DNA of 64,000 bases, from positions 62,001-126,000 of the forward strand of contig JAQXTA010000015.1 in assembly GCA_029219245.1 (NCBI GenBank), given 5' to 3'. This document shows, piece after piece, positions 7,768-17,090 of the stretch (positions are counted from its first letter, which is position 1; each line of letters opens with the position of its first letter). The DNA is from Lachnospiraceae bacterium (GTDB lineage Bacteria; Bacillota; Clostridia; Lachnospirales; Lachnospiraceae). Position numbers and translations under genes: made by a program. The notes under the pieces are model-generated. The model ran no database searches, had not been told where the DNA came from, and saw only the letters and a list, made by a program, of their open reading frames with translations.

Positions 7768-8385
7768 TTAACCTGCCATACCCAATGCTGATAATATTCG
7801 CCCATAAGAATCCAAATCAGGAATCAGAATAAAATACCCATCAATTGCCACTTCATCAAAAAACTGTGTCTGAATCAGCAGAATTCTATCTCCCAATGCA
7901 CCGAATTCGATTGCAGGTACGCTTAAAATCGCTCCTGCCATATCCACTGTCAAATCCGGTACAGATGGATAAATTACTAAATTGGTTAAGGAAGAAAGTG
8001 AATTCAAATAAGCCCCTGTAATGATATTTCCCACTTCTTTCAAAGCAGAAAATTCCATTTCCGTAAATTCATCTCCCTCCGACGTCATTCCCATCAGCTT
8101 TCCAACCAGATATTTCGCAGAATTCTTTTCCAAAAGGAACATGATACTTCCGGTAATATCTCCTTCTACAGCAAGATAAATACCGGCCATAATCTGTTCT
8201 TCGCCACCCATCGTAGCACCCAGATCTTTAAATTCCAGTAAATTAACCTGCGGAACGGACATATCTACTTTACATTGCAGCATCTGCGCCAATGCCGTTG
8301 TCGCATTTCCCGCTCCAATATTTCCCAGTTCTTTCAGAATATCAAAATATTCCTGAGACATTTCATCAAAATTTATATCGCCCAC
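7768..8385 (-). CDS. cheC: CheY-P phosphatase CheC
   Basis: CheC hydrolyses phospho-CheY during adaptation and interacts with CheD. The 205-residue protein has the two pseudo-symmetric phosphatase helices with the E..N signature: LKELGNIGAGNATTAL near residue 17 and LKEVGNIITGAYLNSL near residue 117. Both active sites look intact. It lies 11 bases after cheW. Confidence 0.95.
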   Translation of the reverse strand: MGDINFDEMSQEYFDILKELGNIGAGNATTALAQMLQCKVDMSVPQVNLLEFKDLGATMGGEEQIMAGIYLAVEGDITGSIMFLLEKNSAKYLVGKLMGMTSEGDEFTEMEFSALKEVGNIITGAYLNSLSSLTNLVIYPSVPDLTVDMAGAILSVPAIEFGALGDRILLIQTQFFDEVAIDGYFILIPDLDSYGRILSALGMAG

Positions 8386-8396
8386 TGGATAACCTC

Positions 8397-8849
8397 CTAA
8401 GCATTTTCAGGTACAACAAGATTTAGGTCTAATAAAGAAATCAGACCACCTTCATATTTGCCGATTCCGGAAATGAAATTGTCTTTTTCATCCTTAGAAT
8501 CATAAGATACTTTTTCAATCTGTGTTTCATCCAGAGTCACAACTTCTTTCACTTCATCTACAATCACACCAATGGTACCCTGCTGTTCCATCTTCAGAAT
8601 AATAATTCTGCTGGATTTGGTAATCTCATCTACCGGCAATCCCATTTTAATACGCACACTCATTACAGGAATGACTTCACCACGCAGATTGATAACACCT
8701 TTCAGATAGGGAGCTACCTTCGGCACTCTGGTAATATTCTGCATTCTCAAAATATTATCTATGTATCTGATATTAATACCATACTGTTCATCTCCCAGTT
8801 TGATGACGATGAACTGCATTATTTCGCCAACCGTTTTTAATTCTTCCAT
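8397..8849 (-). CDS. cheW: Chemotaxis coupling protein CheW
   Basis: CheW couples chemoreceptors to the kinase CheA. The 150 residues form one CheW domain, with FIVIKLGDEQYGINI at the start and the conserved YLKGVINLRGEVIPV (residues about 47-62). It follows cheA by 20 bases and has a GGAGG site. No CheV or chemoreceptor gene is present in the window. Confidence 0.95.
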   Translation of the reverse strand: MEELKTVGEIMQFIVIKLGDEQYGINIRYIDNILRMQNITRVPKVAPYLKGVINLRGEVIPVMSVRIKMGLPVDEITKSSRIIILKMEQQGTIGVIVDEVKEVVTLDETQIEKVSYDSKDEKDNFISGIGKYEGGLISLLDLNLVVPENA

Positions 8850-8869
8850 TCCACTGTTCCTCCCTCTGC

Positions 8870-10993
8870 TTAAATCAACGCATTTGCATCCAGAATCAAT
8901 GCAACTTCGCCGTCACCAAGAATCGTTGCACCACTGATAATCTTACATTTATTGATATATTTGCCCATGGACTTGATAACGATTTCCTGCTGTCCAATCA
9001 ATTCATCGATAACCAGACCAGCCAGCTTGTCACCTTTCTTCACGATAACAACAATCAGATTATCCTGCGGATCTTTTTTACTTGGAATATCCAGAATCTC
9101 ATTTAAACGGATTAACGGAATAACCGAACCTCTTAAATGAATCACTTCTTTATTCTGAACCAGCTTCACATCACTGACCGGAATATCCTCAATCGTCTGA
9201 ATCGATCCGAGAGAAATTGCATATTTTTCATTACCGATATCAACCATAAGAGCCTGAATAATGGCAAGCGTAAGAGGCAGTCTGATAATCCATGTACTTC
9301 CTTCTCCAAGTTTACTCTTAACTTCCACTTCACCGCTCAATGCCTCAATCTTGGATTTTACAACATCCAGACCAACACCTCTTCCCGATACATCGGACAC
9401 TACTTTCGCGGTAGAGAAGCCTGCATTAAACAGCAGATCGATAATCTCTTTCTCACTCATGATTTCTGCCTGCTCAGGAGTAATCACGCCACGATCAATT
9501 GCTTTGTTCTTAACAGCTTCCGTATCAATACCGTTACCATCATCTCTGACTTCAATGACAACATTATTACCGTCCTGATATGCATCTAAGAAGATAGAAC
9601 CGACCTCCGGCTTACCTCTCTCCTTACGCACTTCAGCCGATTCTAGACCATGATCGGCTGAGTTACGGAGCAAATGCATCAAAGGATCACCGATTTCATC
9701 TACTACGGTACGGTCAAGTTCTGTTTCCTCACCGGACATATATAATTCCATTTTCTTATTCAGTTTTTTGGATAAATCACGAATCATTCGCGGGAATTTG
9801 GTAACAACACTTTCGATCGGCACCATTCGCACTTTCATTACGGATTCATGTAAGGAAGTTGTAACGCTTTCCAGATATTCAATCTGTTCATGAACTTCCG
9901 AATTTGCATTACTTTCTGTTCCGGATGCGGATACCAGAGAGTTTTTGGCAATAATAAGCTCACTGACAAGATTCATCAACGTATCCAGTTTTTCAATATC
10001 TACTCGGACAGTCCGGTTAACAACCGGCTTGCCTGATACCGGTTTCTTATCTGTTTTTCCTGCAGATGCAGCAGGTGTCCGTTCTGCAGTCGGCGCTGCA
10101 ACAGTCTGTTCTGTTACCGGAGCTGTTGCCACTTCCGTCTTAACAGCTTCCTCTTTTACCGGTGCTTCTTTCACTTCTTTCACTGCAATTTTATCAACGG
10201 AGTAAACATCACCCACAACCTCTTCAATTTCGGATACCCCTTTTGCTGCTTTGACAATCTCATCCAGAGAACCATCTGATATCACAATCAGGCTGAAATC
10301 CAAATCAAACTTTTCGTCCTCAATATCCTGTGCAGATGGGCTGGAAACAATAATTTCCCCATTTTCTTCAATTGCCTTAAAAACAAGGAAAGCTCTTGCT
10401 GCCTTCAAAATACAGGATTCCTGTACCTTTACGGTCATGCCGTATATTTTCTTACCCTGCTTTTGGGCCTCGTTTAAAACATTTGTTTCTGATTCGCCAA
10501 GCTTTATATCCAGCCATTTTTTAGCACCATTGTCTGCACCGGAAGTTTCTTCCTTCGTTTCTTCTTTTGTTTCGGTAACAGGTGCTTCCGTATTTGCTGT
10601 TTCGGTGTCCGTTCCGTTTAAAATATCATTTAACTGTTTAATTAACGGTTCATTATCATTCGTACCTTCATCGGCACTTTCCCGGATATTGGTATTATAT
10701 TCCTCCAGTGCGTCCAGACATTGGAATAAAATATCAATCATGTTTGCCTTTACCTTGATATTGCCGTTACGCACCTCCGAAAATACATTTTCCATGTCAT
10801 GGGTAAGATTCTGCATTCTCTTATATCCCATTGTTCCTGCCATACCCTTTAAGGAATGTGCAGCCCGGAAAATCTCATTGATGGTGTCCATGTTGTCCGG
10901 CTCCTGTTCCAAGGAGAGAATCTGTGTATTCAGATTCTGTAAATGTTCATTTGTTTCATCCAGGAAAATCTCCAAATATTGGCTTACATCCAT
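8870..10993 (-). CDS. cheA: Chemotaxis histidine kinase CheA
   Basis: This autophosphorylating kinase passes phosphate to CheY and CheB. Domains in order over 707 residues: Hpt domain with the phosphorylated His46 in AAHSLKGMAG; a P2-type CheY/CheB docking domain (about 155-265); a Pro/Ala/Lys linker; the dimerisation helices (VDIEKLDTLMNLVSELI); the ATPase domain with N box HLLRNSADHGLES, G1 DDGNGID and G2 GRGVGLDVVK; and a C-terminal CheW-like domain. All key residues are present. It begins one base after the cheB stop codon. Confidence 0.97.
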   Translation of the reverse strand: MDVSQYLEIFLDETNEHLQNLNTQILSLEQEPDNMDTINEIFRAAHSLKGMAGTMGYKRMQNLTHDMENVFSEVRNGNIKVKANMIDILFQCLDALEEYNTNIRESADEGTNDNEPLIKQLNDILNGTDTETANTEAPVTETKEETKEETSGADNGAKKWLDIKLGESETNVLNEAQKQGKKIYGMTVKVQESCILKAARAFLVFKAIEENGEIIVSSPSAQDIEDEKFDLDFSLIVISDGSLDEIVKAAKGVSEIEEVVGDVYSVDKIAVKEVKEAPVKEEAVKTEVATAPVTEQTVAAPTAERTPAASAGKTDKKPVSGKPVVNRTVRVDIEKLDTLMNLVSELIIAKNSLVSASGTESNANSEVHEQIEYLESVTTSLHESVMKVRMVPIESVVTKFPRMIRDLSKKLNKKMELYMSGEETELDRTVVDEIGDPLMHLLRNSADHGLESAEVRKERGKPEVGSIFLDAYQDGNNVVIEVRDDGNGIDTEAVKNKAIDRGVITPEQAEIMSEKEIIDLLFNAGFSTAKVVSDVSGRGVGLDVVKSKIEALSGEVEVKSKLGEGSTWIIRLPLTLAIIQALMVDIGNEKYAISLGSIQTIEDIPVSDVKLVQNKEVIHLRGSVIPLIRLNEILDIPSKKDPQDNLIVVIVKKGDKLAGLVIDELIGQQEIVIKSMGKYINKCKIISGATILGDGEVALILDANALI

Positions 10994-10994
10994 A

Positions 10995-12065
10995 TTATCT
11001 TACCCCCACGTTCATTATAATTTCCTGCGCTATCTGTTCAAGTGGTACAATCTGGTCTGCCAGTCCTGCATTCACAATACTTCTTGGCATTCCATATACT
11101 GCACACGTACTGGACTCCTGCGCAATAACATGCAGTTTCTTTTTTTCTTTTAAGTTCTGGATTCCCTTCGTACCATCGGCTCCCATTCCGGTCATGACAA
11201 CACATACTACCTGATCGAATCTGCTTCCGGCTAAAGACTCATACATATAGTTTGCACAAGGCTTCACGCCTTCTCGGGATGGCTCGTCCGAGTAATGAAT
11301 GCTGTATTTGCTGGCCATTGTAAGTACATTCAGATGTTTTCCACCCATTGCAATGTAAACATTGCCCGGCTCTAAGATATCACCTTCGGCTGCTTCTTTC
11401 ACATGGACTTCACTTAGGGAATCCAGTCTTTCTGCCAAGGATGCTGTAAAGCCTGCCGGCATATGCTGTACCACAACAACCGGTGCTTTCAGGTTCTTGG
11501 GCAGCCTCGGAATTACTGACTGTAAAGCTTTCGGTCCTCCGGTTGAGCTTGCAATTGCTACAATCTTATTACCTGAAACCGATCCGGCATGTTTCCCGAC
11601 AAGTTCAATCATTTTCTTGGAAGTTTTAACCTCTTCCATCACAAATGTCTTGCCGAATACCGGTGGCTTAGCTTCTACTACAATCGCAAGTGTACGGAGT
11701 AATTTTTCTTTAAACTCTCCATCACGACACTCCATTGCATTATCCGGTTTATGGACAAAATCCAAAGCACCCAGTTCCAAAGAATCCAACGTTGTTTTGG
11801 CTCCTTCTTTGGTATCGGTACTTGCCATCATAACTCTGACAGAAATCTTACGTTTCTGTAATTCCTTCAGTAATTCCAATCCGTTCATACGCGGCATATT
11901 TACATCCAGAACAACCGCATCATAAGATTTCCGGCTCAGCAGATCCAATGCTTCCAGACCATTGGTTGCCCGATCCTGTACATGGAATCTCTCGTCTCCA
12001 TTAATTATATCACACAAGACTCTTCTCATAAGTGCAGAGTCATCAACTACTAAAATATTTTTCAT
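10995..12065 (-). CDS. cheB: Protein-glutamate methylesterase CheB
   Basis: CheB removes methyl groups from chemoreceptors when phosphorylated. The N-terminal receiver domain has the acidic pair and phospho-acceptor (VVDDSALMRR and VVLDVNMPRMNG). The C-terminal esterase domain shows the catalytic Ser (AIASSTGGPKAL), His (VVQHMPAGFT) and Asp (TGMGADGTKG). I prefer the ATG at 12065 over the TTG three codons upstream, because it gives the normal start MKNILVVDDS. The opposing methyltransferase CheR is not encoded in this operon or elsewhere in the window. Confidence 0.96.
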   Translation of the reverse strand: MKNILVVDDSALMRRVLCDIINGDERFHVQDRATNGLEALDLLSRKSYDAVVLDVNMPRMNGLELLKELQKRKISVRVMMASTDTKEGAKTTLDSLELGALDFVHKPDNAMECRDGEFKEKLLRTLAIVVEAKPPVFGKTFVMEEVKTSKKMIELVGKHAGSVSGNKIVAIASSTGGPKALQSVIPRLPKNLKAPVVVVQHMPAGFTASLAERLDSLSEVHVKEAAEGDILEPGNVYIAMGGKHLNVLTMASKYSIHYSDEPSREGVKPCANYMYESLAGSRFDQVVCVVMTGMGADGTKGIQNLKEKKKLHVIAQESSTCAVYGMPRSIVNAGLADQIVPLEQIAQEIIMNVGVR

Positions 12066-12097
12066 AAAAACCAATACCTTTCCATTATTCTAAGGTC

Positions 12098-12838
12098 TTA
12101 ATTACCCTTTTTATTTTTCAAGGTTTTCCTCTCTTCATCAAATATGTATTTTATGATTTCCTCCCGGTTGTCTGCATCCATATTAAGATACTGTACCCGA
12201 TGCTCATAAATTCCCGGTCTGTTTTCAAGTGGTTTGGAACTTAATACCTTGCCAACCAGACTGTACTCTTTGCTTTCATTATCAATCCAGAGATGATATT
12301 TGCATAAAATCAGACTGTCTACTTCATATGAATAGTTTGCAACAAAACGAAGCCCACCACCGCTGATATCCACAATAACGCTTCTTTGAAGAGGCAGTCC
12401 CGGAACAAACAGGTTTGTATGCTTCTCTACTGCGTTAATCTCTTCCTCTTCTAACTGTCTGGAATTCATTTCCAATGCACAACTGAAACGATAGTATTCC
12501 CTGCGCTGATATTTACGCAGATTACTGGTCAAATCCAGAAGTAAAATATAAATATTATTATTTTTATACCGGTCAACCACTCTTGCATAGCACTGATACA
12601 AACCATTTGGTGTATAAAAATACAAATCATACTCTGCATCAACCGGCAACAAAATCAATTTGGATTTATCCATTGGCATGGCAATCTCCATCCTATCGTC
12701 CAACAGAATATCAATTACCTGACTCTGGTAAGTTTTACGTTTGACCGTATCTTCCTCTTTTACTCTCTGAATTTCCCGTAAATCCACCCGGTTTCCCGGC
12801 ATAACATATTTTGAAAGAATAATTCCCATACCTGCCAT
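12098..12838 (-). CDS. YcgR-like PilZ domain protein (c-di-GMP receptor)
   Basis: The 246-residue protein has an N-terminal YcgR-type domain (about 1-110) and a C-terminal PilZ domain with both c-di-GMP contact motifs intact: RREYYRF (RxxxR, near 112) and DISGGG (DxSxxG, near 160). In other bacteria YcgR and the B. subtilis homologue YpfA/MotI act as c-di-GMP-dependent flagellar brakes at MotA. Here the gene sits inside the flagellar operon between flhG and cheB. MotA is made by the same transcript, so a brake role is a reasonable inference. Confidence 0.88.
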   Translation of the reverse strand: MAGMGIILSKYVMPGNRVDLREIQRVKEEDTVKRKTYQSQVIDILLDDRMEIAMPMDKSKLILLPVDAEYDLYFYTPNGLYQCYARVVDRYKNNNIYILLLDLTSNLRKYQRREYYRFSCALEMNSRQLEEEEINAVEKHTNLFVPGLPLQRSVIVDISGGGLRFVANYSYEVDSLILCKYHLWIDNESKEYSLVGKVLSSKPLENRPGIYEHRVQYLNMDADNREEIIKYIFDEERKTLKNKKGN

Positions 12839-12850
12839 CCTGTTCTTCTT

Positions 12851-13726
12851 TTATCTTTTTGATATAATATGCGAGAAAAATGCCGCCATACCACGTTTTG
12901 TTAAATTCTTATTTAATTCCTTATTCATAAGCTTTGCTGCTAACAGCTCATATGCACAGGCTGACTTACTATCCGGATTCTGGATAGAAACCGGCATCTG
13001 CTGCATAACCGCTTTCGCCAACTGTGAATCCTGAGGTATCATTCCAAGATAAGTAATTGGTATTTTCAAATATCTGGTAACAACAGAATCCAGTTTTTCA
13101 AAAAGAAGCTTTCCTTCTTCCACATTTGCCACCTTATTCGCGATTACCTTAATCTGTGAAACTTCCTTGGAATATCTGGGATGTCTGTTCAATGCCTTAA
13201 TCAACGAATAAGAATCCGTAATCGATGTCGGTTCCGGTGTTGTAACAAGCAGAATTTCACCACTCGCCACCAAAAACTCCAGCACTGCATCCGATATGCC
13301 GGCACCGGTATCTACTATGATAACATCTGCCATTTCATCTAACTCTGCCAGATTCTGAATAATATAGGTCAGATAATCCTTGCTTAAATTGGACATTCCC
13401 GCAATACCGGAACCACCCGAAATAAAACCGATATCCATTGGTCCCCAAGTAATAATTTCACTTATTTTTTTACCCTGGTATATTAAATCACACAAGTTAT
13501 GTTTTGGTACTGTCCCAAACATAATCTCAATATTGGCAAGTCCAAAATCGGCATCCAGAATAATGACCCGTTTTCCCATTTTCTTAAACTGGACTGCAAG
13601 ATTAATTGCTGTATTTGATTTACCGACACCGCCCTTTCCGCTTGTAACGGTAATGACTCTTGCCAAAGAGCGTTGTGGCTGGCTGCTTGCTTTTATTATA
13701 TTTCTCAGTTGTTCAGCCTGATCCAT
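12851..13726 (-). CDS. flhG: MinD-like ATPase FlhG (YlxH)
   Basis: FlhG is a membrane-associated ATPase that controls flagellar number and position with FlhF. The 291 residues contain the deviant Walker A VTSGKGGVGKSNTA, switch elements DADFGLAN and VDTGAG, and an amphipathic C-terminal tail of the membrane-targeting type. The N-terminus starts MDQAEQLRNII, matching the DQAxxLR motif with which FlhG stimulates the FlhF GTPase. It follows flhF by 12 bases. Confidence 0.95.
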   Translation of the reverse strand: MDQAEQLRNIIKASSQPQRSLARVITVTSGKGGVGKSNTAINLAVQFKKMGKRVIILDADFGLANIEIMFGTVPKHNLCDLIYQGKKISEIITWGPMDIGFISGGSGIAGMSNLSKDYLTYIIQNLAELDEMADVIIVDTGAGISDAVLEFLVASGEILLVTTPEPTSITDSYSLIKALNRHPRYSKEVSQIKVIANKVANVEEGKLLFEKLDSVVTRYLKIPITYLGMIPQDSQLAKAVMQQMPVSIQNPDSKSACAYELLAAKLMNKELNKNLTKRGMAAFFSHIISKR

Positions 13727-13738
13727 TCATTTTCCTCC

Positions 13739-14992
13739 TTAGTTCTTTCCGCCAAGCAATCTCTTTACCGTTTTTTGTGGATTAAAATCCTCCATATCAT
13801 CCGGAACATTTTGTCCACAGGTTACATAGGAAAGCGGCGCACCTGTATATAGCTTCAAATTCAGCAAATTCCCCAGAGTTGTTGTTTCATCTAATTTTGT
13901 AAAAATCAATTTATAGTCTGCAATTTCTTTATAAGCATCTGCAATACTGATTAAATCCCGATACTTTGTGGTCGCACTCAGCACCAGATAGACTTCCTTC
14001 TCTGCCAGTCCATCCACCGAATGAATGAACTTACTCATATTTTCTTTCTGCGCCTCGTTCTGATGGGAATGTCCTGCGGTATCCACCAGAATATAGTCAT
14101 AATCCTTAAAGTCAACAAGCGCCTGCTCAATTTCTTCTACCGTATAAATAACGCGGAACGGCACCTCCAGAATATTTGCATAGGTACGGAGCTGTTCAGC
14201 AGCTGCAATACGATAGGTATCGGCTGTCAAAAGTGCAACTTTCCGTTTTTCATCTACGCGGAAACGGGATGCAATCTTGGCAATCGTTGTTGTTTTTCCT
14301 ACGCCTGTCGGTCCAATAAAGAACACTACCTTTACTCCTTTTTCAGAAGGTGTAATACCTGATGGCTTCCCGAATTTCAAAATCATTTTCTGATAAGTAT
14401 TCGCAAGGGCATAATCAAAAGGAGCATTGGGTTTATTGATTTTATTGATTTCTTCAATGACCTGGTTTGCATACTCTTCATTTACTTCATTATCCAACAT
14501 GGTCGTGTGAAGAAGTTTCATAAACATTTCCGTTTCACTTACTTCTTCCTCTTCCTTTACTTCCTTCTCACTCTCCGGCTTCTGGAGCTGTTGTTCCAAA
14601 AGAGACTGCAGGCTGTCTAATTTTTCTTCCAGTGCATTGTTTTCTTTCTTCTCTTTTTCGTCATCCGCTATAATCTGTGTGCCCCCCGGATTCTGCGTTC
14701 TTGTCGTGCTCTGCATTTCCGTCGTATTTCCCTGCGTATTATTCATGCTGGATACCACCACATTGTTAATAGCAGAAACGGCTGCCTTCACTTCAGCACT
14801 AACAGCATCAACATGATTGCTTTCTTCCTCTAATGCAACCGTCACTTCTGTCATCTGTGGCTTTAAAAATGCGAATAGTCCTTTACGTTTCACTTTTTTC
14901 ACATTCATAATTACGACATTTTCGCCCAGTTCTTTCTTGGCACTTTCCACTGCTTCCTGTTCTGTTTTTCCCAAAAATTTTTTAATTATCAT
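13739..14992 (-). CDS. flhF: SRP-type GTPase FlhF
   Basis: FlhF is a signal-recognition-particle-like GTPase that sets where flagella are built. The 417 residues show a short B domain, an acidic linker (about 85-160), an N domain and the G domain with FIGPTGVGKTTTIAK, TADTYRIAAAEQL, DTAGHSHQN and TKLDET. Its ATG overlaps the flhA stop codon (TAATG), indicating translational coupling. Confidence 0.96.
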   Translation of the reverse strand: MIIKKFLGKTEQEAVESAKKELGENVVIMNVKKVKRKGLFAFLKPQMTEVTVALEEESNHVDAVSAEVKAAVSAINNVVVSSMNNTQGNTTEMQSTTRTQNPGGTQIIADDEKEKKENNALEEKLDSLQSLLEQQLQKPESEKEVKEEEEVSETEMFMKLLHTTMLDNEVNEEYANQVIEEINKINKPNAPFDYALANTYQKMILKFGKPSGITPSEKGVKVVFFIGPTGVGKTTTIAKIASRFRVDEKRKVALLTADTYRIAAAEQLRTYANILEVPFRVIYTVEEIEQALVDFKDYDYILVDTAGHSHQNEAQKENMSKFIHSVDGLAEKEVYLVLSATTKYRDLISIADAYKEIADYKLIFTKLDETTTLGNLLNLKLYTGAPLSYVTCGQNVPDDMEDFNPQKTVKRLLGGKN

Positions 14993-17034
14993 TATGCTGT
15001 CACCATCCCAACAGACTGTAATTCAACATTGGATTCAATTTCATTGTAAGATACAACTACTAAATCCTTGTAATAATCTTCCGTTAATTTTTTAAAGTAA
15101 GCACGCACGATTGGCGAAGTAATCACAATTGGTATTTTGCCCATATCCTCTAACTTCTTAGTTTCCGTACCAACAGAGTCCATAATAGCCTTGGTCTTCG
15201 CCGGATCTAACGTCAGATAAGCTCCCTGCTCCGTCTGTTTCACACTGCTCATAATCTCCTGCTCCAACTTCGGGTCCAACGTTACCACACTGGTTGTTTC
15301 GTTCGCCGGAAAGAACTTATTGGAAATTGCACGCTTCAAACTTTGTCTGACATATTCTGTCAGAATATCCGTATCTCTCGTGGTCGGCGCATAGTCCGCC
15401 AACGTTTCAAATATGGTAAGCAAATCCCGGATGGAAATTCCTTCCCGTAAAAGATTCTGTAATACCTTCTGTATTTCACCAAGTCCAAGCAGCTTCGGCA
15501 CCAGTTCATCCACCAACGAAGGATTGGACTCTTTTAAGTTATTGACCAGATTCTGAACATCCTGCCTGGTCAACAGTTCTGCTATGTATTGTCGGATAAT
15601 CTCTGTTAAATGAGTTGCTATAATGGAAGGCGGGTCTACAACGGTATATCCCATGCTTTCCGCACGTTCTCTCTGCCCCTCCGTAATCCAGATGGCCGGC
15701 AGATGGAAGGAAGGTTCAAATGTAGGAATACCTGTAATCTCCTCTTCCACATATCCCGGATTCATCGCCATATAGTGGTCAAATAAAATTTCTCCTTCAC
15801 TTACCTGAACACCTTTTATCTTAATAATATACTGATTTGGGTTTAACTGAATATTATCACGCAGACGGATAATCGGTACAACCGTACCGAGCTCCAAAGC
15901 GATCTGCCTACGAATCATAACCACGCGGTCTAACAGGTCACCGCCCTGATTCACATCCGCAAGCGGAATGATACCATAACCAAATTCCAATTCAATTGGA
16001 TCCACCTGCAAAAGTGAAGTCACATTTTCCGGCTGCCTGATTTCTTCTGCCGCTGCTTCCTCCACATCCACTTCCTTTTCGATTTCAGCTGTTTCAATCG
16101 TACCTGCAATCACTCTGCCGACTACGATGAATACCAGACCAAGGCCAATGAAGATAATCGGATTCAGAGGTGTTGCAACTCCAAGAAGTGCTAACACTGC
16201 TCCTACCAGGTAAAGTACCTTCGGAACACCGAATAACTGACCGATAAGAACCGTACCGAAGTCAGCATCTTTTGAGCCTTTGGTAACCAGAATACCGGTC
16301 GATAGAGAAATCAGAAGGGAGGGAATCTGGCTTACCAGACCATCACCAATCGTTAATATGGTATAACGGTTCAGTGCATCATTTAGCTCCAAGTTCTGCC
16401 GGAACATCCCCATGGCAATACCGCCAATCAGATTGACGGCTGTAATGATAAGTCCTGCTGTTGCATCTCCTTTTACATACTTTACAGCACCATCCATGGA
16501 ACCGAAGAAACTGGATTCTTCCTGTATCTTTTCACGCCGTTTCTTTGCCTCGGCATCCGTAATCGCACCGGTATTTAAATCCGCATCTATCGCCATCTGT
16601 TTACCGGGCATGGCATCCAATGTAAATCTGGCAGTTACTTCAGCAACACGTTCCGAACCTTTGTTGATAATCATGAACTGTACGATAATCAGAATAACGA
16701 AAACGATACAACCGACAATCAGATCACCGCCGCCTACATAATTACCGAAAGTCTGGACAACGTTACCGGCATCGCCCTGTGTCAGAATCAATCTGGTCGA
16801 GGATACATTCAGCGCGATTCTGAAAACGGTTGTAAATAACAGAATAGTAGGAAAATATGACATCTGCAGTACTTCATTTGCAAACATACAGCCAAACATA
16901 ATGGTAAAAGCAATGGCTATGTTACATGCCAACAATACGTCCAGAAGTTCTGACGGAATCGGGATAATTAACATGATAAATGCAGCAAGAACATATGCCG
17001 CTACACCGATATCCGCTTTTTTCATATTTGCCAT
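14992..17034 (-). CDS. flhA: Flagellar export gate protein FlhA
   Basis: FlhA is the large export-gate component of the flagellar type III secretion system. About eight membrane segments occupy residues 10-310. The conserved cytoplasmic FHIPEP-family loop reads RFTLDAMPGKQMAIDADL, and a soluble C-terminal domain (about 340-680) forms the docking ring. The start at 17034 (MANMKKADIGV) has an AGGAGG site; an in-frame start 21 bases upstream lacks one. The final codons overlap flhF. Confidence 0.97.
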   Translation of the reverse strand: MANMKKADIGVAAYVLAAFIMLIIPIPSELLDVLLACNIAIAFTIMFGCMFANEVLQMSYFPTILLFTTVFRIALNVSSTRLILTQGDAGNVVQTFGNYVGGGDLIVGCIVFVILIIVQFMIINKGSERVAEVTARFTLDAMPGKQMAIDADLNTGAITDAEAKKRREKIQEESSFFGSMDGAVKYVKGDATAGLIITAVNLIGGIAMGMFRQNLELNDALNRYTILTIGDGLVSQIPSLLISLSTGILVTKGSKDADFGTVLIGQLFGVPKVLYLVGAVLALLGVATPLNPIIFIGLGLVFIVVGRVIAGTIETAEIEKEVDVEEAAAEEIRQPENVTSLLQVDPIELEFGYGIIPLADVNQGGDLLDRVVMIRRQIALELGTVVPIIRLRDNIQLNPNQYIIKIKGVQVSEGEILFDHYMAMNPGYVEEEITGIPTFEPSFHLPAIWITEGQRERAESMGYTVVDPPSIIATHLTEIIRQYIAELLTRQDVQNLVNNLKESNPSLVDELVPKLLGLGEIQKVLQNLLREGISIRDLLTIFETLADYAPTTRDTDILTEYVRQSLKRAISNKFFPANETTSVVTLDPKLEQEIMSSVKQTEQGAYLTLDPAKTKAIMDSVGTETKKLEDMGKIPIVITSPIVRAYFKKLTEDYYKDLVVVSYNEIESNVELQSVGMVTA

Positions 17035-17090
17035 ATTCTCTCCTCCTTTCTGCATAGTAACATTATGTCATTCATAAAATATCTATCTGC

